DNA from: Acidobacteriota bacterium
GTDB lineage: Bacteria > Acidobacteriota > Vicinamibacteria > Vicinamibacterales > SCN-69-37
Length of the DNA: 64,000 bases
Assembly (NCBI GenBank): GCA_020853395.1
Contig: JADYYY010000002.1
Coordinates: forward strand, 146,609-210,608
Reading direction: 5' to 3'
Under the pieces are notes generated by a model. It did not search any database, had not been told where the DNA came from, and saw nothing but the letters and a program-made list of their open reading frames with translations. Positions 26,223 through 35,384 of this stretch are shown piece by piece (position 1 is the first letter of the stretch; each line of letters begins with the position of its first letter). The position numbers and the translations under genes are program-made.

Positions 26223-28928
26223 TCAGCGGCCTGGCGCCGCCCGCATCAACCCCGTCAGCTCGTCGTCGGTCCACGGATTCGTCCGCCCGGCCGTCTCGGC
26301 CCTCACGGCCGCGACCTCTTCCGGCGCAACTGGCGCGCCCGCCTGATTCCATTCCCGGCGGATGTAGGTCAGCACGCTCGACACGTCGGCATCGGTCATG
26401 GTCGCGCCGAGAGGTGGCATCAGACCGATCGCTCCCTCTTTGCCGTTCAACAAGACCCGAACCGGGATCCGGGAATCGGCGAAGGCGATCGCCGATCCGA
26501 CGAGCGGCGGCGCGAGGCGATCCTGACCGCGCCCGTCAGGCTGATGGCAGGCCTGGCAGGCGTTCCGGTAAACCTCACGGCCGCGTTCGAATCGGGCCTG
26601 TTCGACGGCCGTCAACGGGCGACCGGCGACGGACGATGGCCCGCCGGCGAGCTTGCCGGGCCATTCGACACGGCCGAGAAGCGCCGCGGCCCTCGGCGCC
26701 AGCGGATCCGGAGACTCGATGGCGAGCGTCGTCAACGATTGAGGCGCGGCCCGCAGGCGCAGCGGTGCGCTGCCGCGTCCGGCCGCCGGAGCGGACGTCG
26801 CGGCCTGCTGCGCTTCGCGGACGCCGGGAAACGCGTACGACCCGCCCGGACCGCCTCGTGCGCCGGGGCAGGTCGGGCACGGCGGAGCGGGCGCCGGCGG
26901 TCCACCACGCCGGGCCGCGGTGCCCGGCAAGGCGCCACCGATGAGCGCGACCTCGGCACCGCGCAGCAGCGCCGTCCGCGACCACGACGTCAGCGACGCG
27001 CTGGCGATCCGATCGAACAGCCGCGTCACGTCCTCCTCCCGGCCGCTTCGCGCCACCGTCGCGGCGAGCATCGTCACGGCGGCCGATCGTGCCGGCGTGT
27101 CGCTGCCGGCCAGCAGCTCATCGGCGATCGCCAGCTCGCTGCCGGCGGCTCCGCTGAGCGCGACGTCCACGATGATGGGATCGGTGCCATAGCGCGACAG
27201 CACGTCCGCGAGCGCGCGCGCCTTGTCGGCGCCCGGCATGGCGCCGAGCGAGGCGGCCACCTGCTGCCGCACCATCCAGTCGTCATCGGCGACGCGGCGC
27301 CGTACGGCGTCGCGCACCCGCGTCTCTCGAGGATCGGCGAGCCAGCGCTCGGCCAGGCGCAGCGCCGATGCCCGCACCTCGCGAGACCGATCGTCGAGCG
27401 CGCGGACCACGACGTCCGGCGCGAGACGATCGAGTCCTTCCAACGTCCACAGCGCGTGCAGGCGCGTGCGCCAGTCGCCGGCCGTCGACGCAAGTGCCGC
27501 AAGATCCGACGCCACCGCAACGGCCCGCCGCTCGACAATCAGACGCTGGGCGGTTTCGCGCCACCACGCGTTCGGATGCGACAGCATCTTCACCAGCGCC
27601 GAGGCCGACGCCGTCGCCAGGCCGGTCGGCTCGGCGCGGCGCGTCGTGTCGTGGACGACGCGATAGATGCGCCCCAGGCCGATCGGGGTGTCGAGCTGCT
27701 TGCGCACGATGTAGTCGCGCAGGTAGGTCGTCGTGGACGACTTGTCCTGAATGACGCCGCGATACATGTCCACGACGTAGAGCGTGCCGTCCGGCGCGTT
27801 CGCGAGGTACACGGGCCGGAATCGCTCGTCGGTCGACGCGATGAACTCGGCGCGCGCGTACGCCTTCTCGGCGCGCAGCAACGCGCCGGTGTCGCTCAGC
27901 ACCAGGCGGCTCACCAGGTTGGCCGCCGGCTCGGCGACGAACGCGTTCCCGTACAGCTCGGCCGGCAGCCGATCGCCGCGGTAGATGAGCGGCGCGCAGA
28001 CGGCGGTGAAGCGCGCGAGGGTGCCGTCCGGCCGGTCGATGCCGAGCTGGTACGCGCGGTTCGTGCCGGGGGTCGGCCGCACGGGCCACACGTCGTTCAG
28101 CGCGTCGTTGTCGATCGCGAGCGACTCGTAGAGGCCTCGCGTGCGGAGCAGCGACGCGTGGCGCGCGTAGTACTCGGCGGGAACGACGTCGACGTGCAGG
28201 GCCGACTCGTTCGTGTTCCGGTACATGCGGCCGGCGTCGTCCTGCGTGACGCCCCATTCGCCGCGCAGCGGAATCCTTCGAATCTCGAACCGCCCGTTGC
28301 GCCGGCGCAGATCGATCTCGGCGCCCGACGTGTGCAGCCAGTTGTCGAGGCCCCAATAGAGGCCGTTGGCGTTTCCTTCGACGCTGCCTTCACGGCGGCC
28401 GTACTCACGCGTGACGATGTCCTTCACGTCGGCGCGCAGATCGTGATTCGTGTCGCGCATCCACCAGAGGATGCCCGGTTCGGCGACGAGCACGCCGTCG
28501 TCGAGCACCTTCACGCCGCGCGGCACCGCCAGTCCATCGGCGAACACCGTGCGCCGATCCATCCGGCCGTCGTGATTCGTGTCTTCGAGCACGACAACGC
28601 GTCCGATCGGGTCGAGGTTGGGTTCCGGCGCGTCGAGCGTCCGGACGAACCCGGTCATCTCGACGACCCACAGCCGGCCTTCGAGGTCCCAGTCGATGAC
28701 GGTCGGATCCTGGACGAGCGGCTCGGCCGCGACGAGCTCGAGACGATAGCCCGGCGGAAGGGAGAACGTCTTCAGCGCGTCGGCGGGCGACAAGGCCGGC
28801 GAGGCCTCGCCGACGGGCTGCACGCCGGGCGGCCAGGTGCGTGCCGGCGAGGCGTCCTGCCCGATACCTCGCGCGAAGGTGCTCGTGACGAAGACGGCGA
28901 CGGCGAACAGTCGAACGGAGAGCCTCAC
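26223..28928 (-). CDS. PVC-type membrane-bound dehydrogenase: beta-propeller, HEAT repeats, cytochrome c
   Basis: 901 aa. Signal peptide (RLFAVAVFVTSTFARG), then a sorbosone/glucose dehydrogenase-like beta-propeller (about 55-430; YRLELVAAEPLVQDP, NHDGRMDRRTVFADGL, YVVDMYRGVIQD), a HEAT-repeat helical domain (about 440-670), a Pro/Gly-rich linker and a C-terminal cytochrome c (CQACH at about 795, MPPLG axial-ligand region). Such fusions are common in Planctomycetes and Acidobacteriota, probably in sugar or polyol oxidation; biochemistry is sparse. GTG 28928 has GAGG upstream and starts at the signal peptide; a TTG further upstream is less likely. Divergent from the TIM-barrel gene. Confidence 0.85.
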   Translation of the reverse strand: MRLSVRLFAVAVFVTSTFARGIGQDASPARTWPPGVQPVGEASPALSPADALKTFSLPPGYRLELVAAEPLVQDPTVIDWDLEGRLWVVEMTGFVRTLDAPEPNLDPIGRVVVLEDTNHDGRMDRRTVFADGLAVPRGVKVLDDGVLVAEPGILWWMRDTNHDLRADVKDIVTREYGRREGSVEGNANGLYWGLDNWLHTSGAEIDLRRRNGRFEIRRIPLRGEWGVTQDDAGRMYRNTNESALHVDVVPAEYYARHASLLRTRGLYESLAIDNDALNDVWPVRPTPGTNRAYQLGIDRPDGTLARFTAVCAPLIYRGDRLPAELYGNAFVAEPAANLVSRLVLSDTGALLRAEKAYARAEFIASTDERFRPVYLANAPDGTLYVVDMYRGVIQDKSSTTTYLRDYIVRKQLDTPIGLGRIYRVVHDTTRRAEPTGLATASASALVKMLSHPNAWWRETAQRLIVERRAVAVASDLAALASTAGDWRTRLHALWTLEGLDRLAPDVVVRALDDRSREVRASALRLAERWLADPRETRVRDAVRRRVADDDWMVRQQVAASLGAMPGADKARALADVLSRYGTDPIIVDVALSGAAGSELAIADELLAGSDTPARSAAVTMLAATVARSGREEDVTRLFDRIASASLTSWSRTALLRGAEVALIGGALPGTAARRGGPPAPAPPCPTCPGARGGPGGSYAFPGVREAQQAATSAPAAGRGSAPLRLRAAPQSLTTLAIESPDPLAPRAAALLGRVEWPGKLAGGPSSVAGRPLTAVEQARFERGREVYRNACQACHQPDGRGQDRLAPPLVGSAIAFADSRIPVRVLLNGKEGAIGLMPPLGATMTDADVSSVLTYIRREWNQAGAPVAPEEVAAVRAETAGRTNPWTDDELTGLMRAAPGR

Positions 28929-29054
28929 GGCATGGCACCTCGCGGAACGGGCAGCCTGGAGTCCAGAGAATACCAATTCTCGCGCCGATGGCGGCGGGCG
29001 GACGGTGTAGCATCATTTCCGCCGGATCGTCCGCCGGCCGTCGAGGAGAGCGCT

Positions 29055-29954
29055 ATGACACGCCGATGGTTTCTCACCGCCGCTGGCACGGCCGTGGCCG
29101 CTACCGCCGTCGGGCCGCGCGCCCAGAGCGCATTGCCGCCGGCGCGCACGGCGCGGTTCCGCACGGGGCTCGTCGCCTACTCCTTTCAGCGAGCGCTCCA
29201 GTCCGGACAGATGACGTACGAAGACTTGATCCGGCTCGCGGTCGACACCGACATCGACGGCATCGACATGACCGTGTACTGGCTGCCGAGCCTCGACGAC
29301 AAGTACCTGCTGTCGCTTCGCCAGCTCGCGTATCGCAATCGCGTGGAGATCTACAGCATCGGCACGCGCGTGCAGCTCTCGCAGCCGACGCCAGACCAGC
29401 AGGCCAAGCAGCTCGCCGACCTCGCGAAATGGGTCGACGTCGCCCAGAAGCTCGGCGCGAGCCACATCCGCGTGTTCGGCGGACAGAAGCCCGCCGGTGC
29501 CACGCTCGAGCAGGCGATCGCGTTCGCGGCCGACACCTTGCGGAAAGGCGCCGAGCACGCGGGCTCGCGCGGCATCACGCTCGGCGTCGAAGACGATGGC
29601 GGGATCACGGAGTACGCGAAGGAGACGATCGCGATCGTCACGGGGGCGGGATCGCCCTGGGCCGGCATGAACCTCGACATCGGCAACTTCCGGCCGCCGC
29701 GCGTCTACGAACAGATCGAGCTGTCGATCCCGCACGCCGTGAGCACGCACATCAAGACGACCGTCGCGCTCGACGACGGCAGCGGGCGCGCGCCGTTCGA
29801 CCTGGATCGCGTGTACCGCATGTTCGCCGCGCACGGCTACCGCGGCTACATGGGGCTCGAATACGAGGCCGGCGGAGAGGACCCGGCGACGGCCGTACCG
29901 CGCCATCTCGGCCAGCTCAGGGCGCTGGCGGCGAAGTACTCCCGGGCGTCCTGA
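29055..29954 (+). CDS. Tat-exported sugar phosphate isomerase/epimerase-like TIM-barrel protein
   Basis: 299 aa. MTRRWFLTAAGTAVAATAVG is a Tat-like signal. The xylose-isomerase-like AP endonuclease 2 barrel follows (about 38-298), with GLVAYSF, DGIDMTVYW, GVEDDGG, MNLDIGNF and GYMGLEYE carrying the usual metal-binding Glu/Asp/His ring. GAGGAG lies 6 nt upstream of ATG 29055. Export to the periplasm suggests action on keto-sugars produced by nearby dehydrogenases. The reaction is unknown. Confidence 0.85.
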   Translation: MTRRWFLTAAGTAVAATAVGPRAQSALPPARTARFRTGLVAYSFQRALQSGQMTYEDLIRLAVDTDIDGIDMTVYWLPSLDDKYLLSLRQLAYRNRVEIYSIGTRVQLSQPTPDQQAKQLADLAKWVDVAQKLGASHIRVFGGQKPAGATLEQAIAFAADTLRKGAEHAGSRGITLGVEDDGGITEYAKETIAIVTGAGSPWAGMNLDIGNFRPPRVYEQIELSIPHAVSTHIKTTVALDDGSGRAPFDLDRVYRMFAAHGYRGYMGLEYEAGGEDPATAVPRHLGQLRALAAKYSRAS

Positions 29955-29973
29955 TACCTGCTCGGCGCCTGCT

Positions 29974-29994
29974 CCGCCCGGCACGACCGGGCGG
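29974..29994 (+). terminator. GC-rich hairpin after the TIM-barrel gene
   Basis: CCGCCCGG / CCGGGCGG, a perfect 8-bp stem with a 5-nt loop, 20 nt past the stop codon. No T-tract follows. Confidence 0.45.
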
Positions 29995-30215
29995 GCCGCC
30001 TCGGGCACCGCGATGTGCCGGCGTGGCCAGCCTGCCGCGGGCACGCTGGCGAGGAGACGTTTGCCTCCCGGCAGACGGCAGGCCAGGCCCACGACAGCGC
30101 GGAGCCTCCGCCGCGCATCATCGCTCGAAGCTCGAGATGGGCCGCCCCGCGACGGCGGCGATGCGCACAAGACCGGGGCAACGCGCCGCCAGGCGCGGGT
30201 ATACTGCTCGCTATC

Positions 30216-31760
30216 ATGAAAGCTGCCCAAACGTTCGCGTCCGTCACTGGACGTCTGCGGCGTCGAGGCGTCGGCCCGCGCGCCTTGATCGTTCTGGCCG
30301 TGCTCGCCGCCGCGGTCGCGGTTCCGGTGGCGCAGACGCCCTTGGAACGCGCGCAGCAGGATAGCGAACGCGGCGACCGCATGTTCGCCGATGCGAAGTA
30401 CCGCGAAGCGTTCGACGCCTACAGCAAAGCGGTCACGACGACCGATCGTCCGGCGGCGATTCGGGCGCTCAAAGGCATGATCAAGGCCGCGTTGCGGCTC
30501 TCCAGTTTCCGGCTCGCCCGGTCGCAGGCGGAGGTGCTCCGGGCATCGACGGGCGACGCCGAGTCGCTCACGCTCTACGGCGATGCGCTCTGGGCGGATG
30601 GGCTGTTCGACGAAGCCGAAGGCGCGTACGACACCGCGCTCGAGCGGTTCCCTTCGTCGTCGCGCGCGCACTTCGGCCTGGCACGATCGCTCGCGGCCCG
30701 CGGCCGGCTCGCCGAAGCGCTCGCGGAAGCGGAGCGTGCGATGGTGATGGATCCCGTCGACTCCGATCCCGTCGTGCTCGCCGGCGAGCTGTACGAGCGG
30801 CTGTACCGGTTCGACGATGCGGCGCGGATGTACGAGCGGTACGTGGCGATGCTGCCCAAGCGCCTTCGCAACGACAACAACGTCGCGGCGATGAAGATCA
30901 AGCTCCTGCGGAGCTTCGACGGCCGCGTGCCGGCGCGGATCGACGACGAAGCGACGGCCCCGCTCCACACGGTGCCGTTCACGCTCAAGAACAAGAAGAT
31001 CATCCTGCGGGGCACCTTGAACGGCAAACAGGTCGAGATGGTGCTCGACACCGGCGCCGAGCGAACGGCCATCACCCGCGCGATGGCGAACCGCACGAAC
31101 ATCCATGGCATCGCCGAGACGATGATCACGGGCGTCGGCGCGCCCGGCGTGCGGCGGTTGTCGGTGGCGCGCGTCGACGCGCTGACGTTCGGCACCCTCA
31201 CCGTGCGCGACTTCCCGGTGTCGATTCGCAAGGACAACATGCCGGGCGTACCCGACTGGCAGAACGAGACGTTCTCGCCGATGTCGCTCGGCCTGTCGAT
31301 GGTGATCGACTACCGCCGCCAGGAGGTCACCTTCGGCCGGCGGCTGCCGGACGACTCGGCGGAGTTCACGCTGCCGATGCGCGTCTATCGTCTCCCCATG
31401 ATCCGCGGGATGCTCAACGACAAGCAGCCGGCCTACTTCATCGTGGACACCGGCGGCGAGCTGATGTCGATCAGCACCGATGTCGCGACAGCGCTCGCGA
31501 TGGCGCCGCGCCGCAAGATCCCGTTGAAGGTCTGGGGTGTGACCGGTCTGGATCGCGACGCGTTCCTGCTGCCCGGCGTGGACCTGGACTTCCAGGACAT
31601 CGCGTATCGCCAGCAGGGCGTCGCCGTGTTGAACCTGCGCGCCCCGAGCGTGCTGCTCGGGTTCCAGGTCGGCGGCATCCTCGGGCACCGCTTCCTCAGC
31701 GGCTATCGCGTCGCCATGGACATCCAGCGCGGCGAGCTCCGCCTGCAGCGGTCGAACTGA
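30216..31760 (+). CDS. TPR protein with two retropepsin-like aspartyl protease motifs
   Basis: 514 aa. Signal or anchor segment (about 24-40, ALIVLAVLAAAVAVPVAQ), TPR helices (about 45-225), then two retropepsin-like halves: VLDTGAERT with Asp278 and IVDTGGELM with Asp411. Both match the Asp-Thr-Gly active-site signature, so one chain could assemble the two-aspartate catalytic centre that retropepsins form by dimerising. Downstream elements ILGHRFLSGYRVAMDIQRGEL resemble the conserved C-terminal strand of aspartyl-protease-2 domains. ATG 30216 follows a TATACT box at 30200-30205. Probably periplasmic; substrate unknown. Confidence 0.8.
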   Translation: MKAAQTFASVTGRLRRRGVGPRALIVLAVLAAAVAVPVAQTPLERAQQDSERGDRMFADAKYREAFDAYSKAVTTTDRPAAIRALKGMIKAALRLSSFRLARSQAEVLRASTGDAESLTLYGDALWADGLFDEAEGAYDTALERFPSSSRAHFGLARSLAARGRLAEALAEAERAMVMDPVDSDPVVLAGELYERLYRFDDAARMYERYVAMLPKRLRNDNNVAAMKIKLLRSFDGRVPARIDDEATAPLHTVPFTLKNKKIILRGTLNGKQVEMVLDTGAERTAITRAMANRTNIHGIAETMITGVGAPGVRRLSVARVDALTFGTLTVRDFPVSIRKDNMPGVPDWQNETFSPMSLGLSMVIDYRRQEVTFGRRLPDDSAEFTLPMRVYRLPMIRGMLNDKQPAYFIVDTGGELMSISTDVATALAMAPRRKIPLKVWGVTGLDRDAFLLPGVDLDFQDIAYRQQGVAVLNLRAPSVLLGFQVGGILGHRFLSGYRVAMDIQRGELRLQRSN

Positions 31761-32111
31761 CGCGTCGCGTGCGGAACGATGAGTCGCGGACCGGCTAGAG
31801 TTCGCAACGCGAATCTCACGCGCCGGTTCGTTCGCGCTTCCGGTACTTCATTGCCGACCAACGTCGTCGCCATTTACAGGGTGGCGAGGGCATCGTCTAC
31901 ACTGCTGCGAGTGACGCGCCGCCTCCGGACGAAGGCGCCGGACGCTTCGCGTTTCTCGTTTGGACTCCCCCTCCAGTCCACGTCGGGCCGCGTCGCGCGA
32001 TGACGCGCGTCGATCGGTCGCGAGGATCTGGCCGGGGCACGGGTCTTGCTCTTTGCGTCGAGCGGCGTGCTCGAAGCTGCCCGAAAGCCGACAGGGGCGG
32101 GAAGGGACGGT
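31761..32111. other. 351-bp leader/promoter region of the electron-conduit operon
   Basis: No gene seen. It contains a weak sigma-70-like pair TTTACA (31873) and TACACT (31898) with a long 19-nt spacer, a small hairpin TGGACT/AGTCCA (31961-31980), and a near-perfect sigma-54 promoter at 32035-32050. No c-di-GMP riboswitch motif was recognised. Confidence 0.6.
32035..32050 (+). promoter_or_regulatory. sigma-54 (-24/-12) promoter of the decaheme/MtrB operon
   Basis: GGGCAC-N5-TTGCT: only the first base departs from the TGGCAC-N5-TTGCT consensus, with GG (32036-32037) and GC (32048-32049) exactly 10 nt apart. The predicted start near 32061 gives a 51-nt leader to ATG 32112. Best -24/-12 match in the window. 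Confidence 0.65.
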
Positions 32112-33095
32112 ATGAGCAACAAGCTCGTCAGACTCAGCAGGAAGGCGTGGTGGGCGTGCGCGATTCTCGTCTGGCTCGCCGCGCTCGTGAGCGTGCAGGC
32201 GGACGATCGGGCCCCACGAGGGCCGGAAAAGTCCGCAGCCGCCCAGAATCCTCCTCAGCAATCACCGGCCGCCGCCGGCCCCGACCAGTACGTGGGCAAC
32301 GAGTCCTGTCTCGGCTGCCACGACGAGGCGCGTGAAGGGTACGAGCGCAGCCTGCATCACTTCGGCAACGATCGGCGCACTCCTGCAGCGGATCGTGGCT
32401 GCGAGACGTGCCATGGGCCGAACAGCCGGCACGCCGACGATCCGGACCACGTGCCGCCGACGCGGGATCTCAAGACGCTCCCGGCCGACGACCTCAACGC
32501 GATCTGCACCACGTGCCATAGCCGCGGCGAGCACGCGCTCTGGGACGGCAGCGAGCACGAGCGTCGCGACGTGGCGTGCACGGCCTGCCACAGCATGCAC
32601 AGCGCCAAATCGGAAGAGGGCTTCCTCAAGGGACGGACCGAGATGGAGACCTGTGCCACCTGCCATCGCGACAAGGTCGCGCGGCAGGATCGGTCGGGGC
32701 ACATGCCGCTGCGCGAGGGCAAGCTGGCGTGCTCGAGCTGCCACAACCCGCACGGGTCGACGAACGTGCGGCTGCTCCGCACGGGGGACTCGATCGCCGA
32801 GACCTGCACCTCCTGTCATGCCGACAAGCGCGGGCCGTTCCTGTACGAGCACGCGCCGAGCCGTGACGGCTGCGTCACCTGTCACGATCCGCACGGTTCG
32901 TCCAACGAACGGATGCTCGTCGTGAAGACGCCGATGCTGTGCCAGCGCTGCCACGTCGCGACGCGGCATCCAAGCACGATCTACGACCAGGCCCTCATCA
33001 ACACCAGCGTGCGCGTCTACGCGCGATCGTGCGTCACCTGCCACGCGAACATTCACGGCTCGAATCACCCTGCCGGGCGATTCTTCATCCGGTGA
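32112..33095 (+). CDS. decaheme c-type cytochrome (DmsE/MtrA-like)
   Basis: 327 aa, close to MtrA length (about 330). Signal peptide (about 1-30, WWACAILVWLAALVSVQA). Ten CxxCH motifs can be counted from CLGCH (66-70) through CETCH, CTTCH, CTACH, CATCH, CSSCH, CTSCH, CVTCH and CQRCH to a last CVTCH near residue 307, with distal His residues in NPHGS and DPHGS repeats. In the known systems this periplasmic cytochrome inserts in an MtrB barrel and conducts electrons across the outer membrane. ATG 32112 follows AAGGGACGG. The MtrB-type gene begins 11 bp downstream. Confidence 0.95.
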   Translation: MSNKLVRLSRKAWWACAILVWLAALVSVQADDRAPRGPEKSAAAQNPPQQSPAAAGPDQYVGNESCLGCHDEAREGYERSLHHFGNDRRTPAADRGCETCHGPNSRHADDPDHVPPTRDLKTLPADDLNAICTTCHSRGEHALWDGSEHERRDVACTACHSMHSAKSEEGFLKGRTEMETCATCHRDKVARQDRSGHMPLREGKLACSSCHNPHGSTNVRLLRTGDSIAETCTSCHADKRGPFLYEHAPSRDGCVTCHDPHGSSNERMLVVKTPMLCQRCHVATRHPSTIYDQALINTSVRVYARSCVTCHANIHGSNHPAGRFFIR

Positions 33096-33106
33096 CGGGA
33101 GGTCGT

Positions 33107-35368
33107 ATGCGCATCCGTGCTCTGCTCCTCACCATCCCGATCGCGCTCGTGCCCGCCGTTCTCGTGGCGCAGGCCCCCACCCAACCGCAGCCCGCGGCGC
33201 CGGCCGGGCCAAGCGCGCAGGCGCCCGGCGGCGCTGCCGCGGCGGCGGAGGAAGTCGACGAAGACGCCCTGCCGACGACGTACGGCACGGTCGACTTCGG
33301 CGTGCGAACGACGAGCCTGTCGGGTCCGGACCGTGGCGCGCGCTATGAGCGCTATCGCGATCTCGGCGATGGGCTCTTCCTCGACCGCGGCCGGTACAGC
33401 ACGCAGCAACGCGGCTGGCTCGTCGATCTCGGCACCGACCACCTCGGGCGCAGCGATCAGCGGTTCACCGGCCGCATCGTCCGCCCGGGCCAGGTGAAGA
33501 TCTGGGCCGGCTGGGATCAGATTCCCATGCTGATGAGCCGGACGACCCGGACGCTCTTCACGGCGAGCTCGCCGGCCGGCGTCCTCGAGATCCCGAACGA
33601 GATCCAGTCGGCCGTGCAGGCCCAGCCCGCGTCGCTCGCCGGATTCGTCCAGAACGCCAGGCAGTTCGATCTGAAGTCGCAGCGGCACATCTTCACCGGC
33701 GGCGGCCAGTACATCGCCACGAGCGGCATCACGATCACCGGCAACGTCCGCCAGATCAACCGCGACGGCGCCGTCCCGTTCGGCGGCTCGTTCGGCCACA
33801 GCCAGGTCGTCGAGACGCTGGCGCCGGTCAAGCACCAGACGACCGACTTCGACTCGAACGCCGAGTACCAGCGCGGCAGCCTGCTCGTGCGCGGCGGCTA
33901 CACCGGATCGTGGTTCCGCAACGACGTGACGTCGCTCACGTTCGACAACCCGTTCCGCGTGACCGACATCTCGACGGCCGGCTCACGAGGACGGGCCGCG
34001 CTGGCGCCGAGCAACTCCTTCGTCGGCGTGAACGGGATGGTGTCGTACAAGCTGCCGCGGCGCTCCCGCGTCACCGCCACCCTCTCGGCCGGGAGCCTGA
34101 CCGACTCCGGCGCCGCGTTGCTGCCGATGACCGTGAACACCACGCTCGCGACGGTCGCGCTCGCTCGGCCGACCACCGAAGGCAAGGCCAACACCTCGTC
34201 GGTCAACCTGGCGTTCACCTCGCGACCGACGCGCACGGTCGACGTGGACGTGCGGTACCGCACGTACGACTACGACAACCGCACGCCGGAATTCCTCGTG
34301 ACGCAGCGCGTCGGGTTCGACTCGGGCATCTCGAGCGTCACGAATCCGGCGCTGCAGCTCACCGAGCCGTTCGGCGTGAAGCGCGAGACGTTCGACGCCG
34401 ACGTCCGGCTGGTGCCGATTCGCGCCTTCTCCGCCGGCGTCGGGTTCTCGCATCAGCGCGAGGAGCGCACGCACCGCATCTTCGAGCGGACGGACGACAA
34501 CACGATCCGCTTCTCGGTCGACTCGATCGGCAATCGGTGGGTGACGCTGCGGTCGAAGTACGAGCACTCGCAGAAGCGCGGCGAAGGCAACGTGGCCGAG
34601 ATCGCCGCCGAGCTGCTCGCCATCGGCGAGCAGCCGGGCCTGCGGCACTTCGACATCGCGTCGCGCAATCGCGACCGGGGCACGATTCAGCTCGCGCTCA
34701 CACCGCTCAGCACCATGTCGGTCAACGCGTCGGTGGCCGCCGGCAAGGACGACTACCTCGAGAGCCTGTTCGGCCTCCGCGACAACAGCCATCGGGTGTA
34801 CACGACCGGTGTCGACTTCGCGCCGTCGGAGTACGTCACGGCAGGCCTGTCGTATTCGTTCGAGCAGTACAAGTCGCTGTCCCGATCGCGGCAGGCGAAC
34901 CCGGGGGTGCAGTTCGACGACCCGTCGCGCAACTGGGCCACGAACACGACGGACCGGGCACACTCGGTCATCGCGCATCTCGAGCTGCTGCAACTGGTGC
35001 AGAATCTCGACGTGCAGGTGTGGGCCGACCACAGCCGGACCCGCGGGCTCTATCGCTACACGACCGGGGCCGTCGTCGATCGGACGCTGCCGGAAGAGGT
35101 GGTCGTGCCGACGTCGCTCCCCGATCCGACGCAGCTTCCCCCGGTCACGAGCGGCCTGACGCGAGGTACTATCGATGTGACGTACGCGCTCTCGGAGCGA
35201 TGGAGCGTGGGGCTGTCCACCTGGTACGAGCGGTATCGCGTGCGGGATTTCAGTCTCGACGCGGAAGCGCTGTCGCGGCTCGATCCGGCAGGCGCCCTCT
35301 TGCTCGGCTACCAGTACCTGCCCTACACCGCGACGACCCTCTGGGGGCGCGCCATCTACAAGTTCTGA
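33107..35368 (+). CDS. MtrB/PioB family outer-membrane beta-barrel porin
   Basis: 753 aa. Signal peptide (MRIRALLLTIPIALVPAVLVAQ), Pro/Ala linker, then a long run of alternating amphipathic beta strands typical of a large (roughly 26-28 strand) barrel, e.g. YGTVDFGVRTTSLSG near the N-terminus, ending ATTLWGRAIYKF with a C-terminal Phe as outer-membrane assembly signal. It sheathes the decaheme cytochrome in the outer membrane. GGGAGG lies 5 nt before ATG 33107. Directly downstream of its cytochrome partner, as in mtrAB/pioAB. Confidence 0.92.
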   Translation: MRIRALLLTIPIALVPAVLVAQAPTQPQPAAPAGPSAQAPGGAAAAAEEVDEDALPTTYGTVDFGVRTTSLSGPDRGARYERYRDLGDGLFLDRGRYSTQQRGWLVDLGTDHLGRSDQRFTGRIVRPGQVKIWAGWDQIPMLMSRTTRTLFTASSPAGVLEIPNEIQSAVQAQPASLAGFVQNARQFDLKSQRHIFTGGGQYIATSGITITGNVRQINRDGAVPFGGSFGHSQVVETLAPVKHQTTDFDSNAEYQRGSLLVRGGYTGSWFRNDVTSLTFDNPFRVTDISTAGSRGRAALAPSNSFVGVNGMVSYKLPRRSRVTATLSAGSLTDSGAALLPMTVNTTLATVALARPTTEGKANTSSVNLAFTSRPTRTVDVDVRYRTYDYDNRTPEFLVTQRVGFDSGISSVTNPALQLTEPFGVKRETFDADVRLVPIRAFSAGVGFSHQREERTHRIFERTDDNTIRFSVDSIGNRWVTLRSKYEHSQKRGEGNVAEIAAELLAIGEQPGLRHFDIASRNRDRGTIQLALTPLSTMSVNASVAAGKDDYLESLFGLRDNSHRVYTTGVDFAPSEYVTAGLSYSFEQYKSLSRSRQANPGVQFDDPSRNWATNTTDRAHSVIAHLELLQLVQNLDVQVWADHSRTRGLYRYTTGAVVDRTLPEEVVVPTSLPDPTQLPPVTSGLTRGTIDVTYALSERWSVGLSTWYERYRVRDFSLDAEALSRLDPAGALLLGYQYLPYTATTLWGRAIYKF

Positions 35369-35384
35369 CGGAGGAGCGAACGAC

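Noticed and set aside
26112-29954. A 1280-codon open frame on the plus strand, antisense to the HEAT/cytochrome gene
   Set aside because: Its upstream 980 codons are an Arg/His/Ala-rich mirror of the real gene, a usual GC-bias artefact. Only the last 299 codons (from 29055) encode a recognisable protein.
31761-32111. c-di-GMP or other riboswitch before the decaheme cytochrome
   Set aside because: Multiheme cytochromes are often under such control, so I looked, but found no matching conserved core; only one small 6-bp hairpin is visible.
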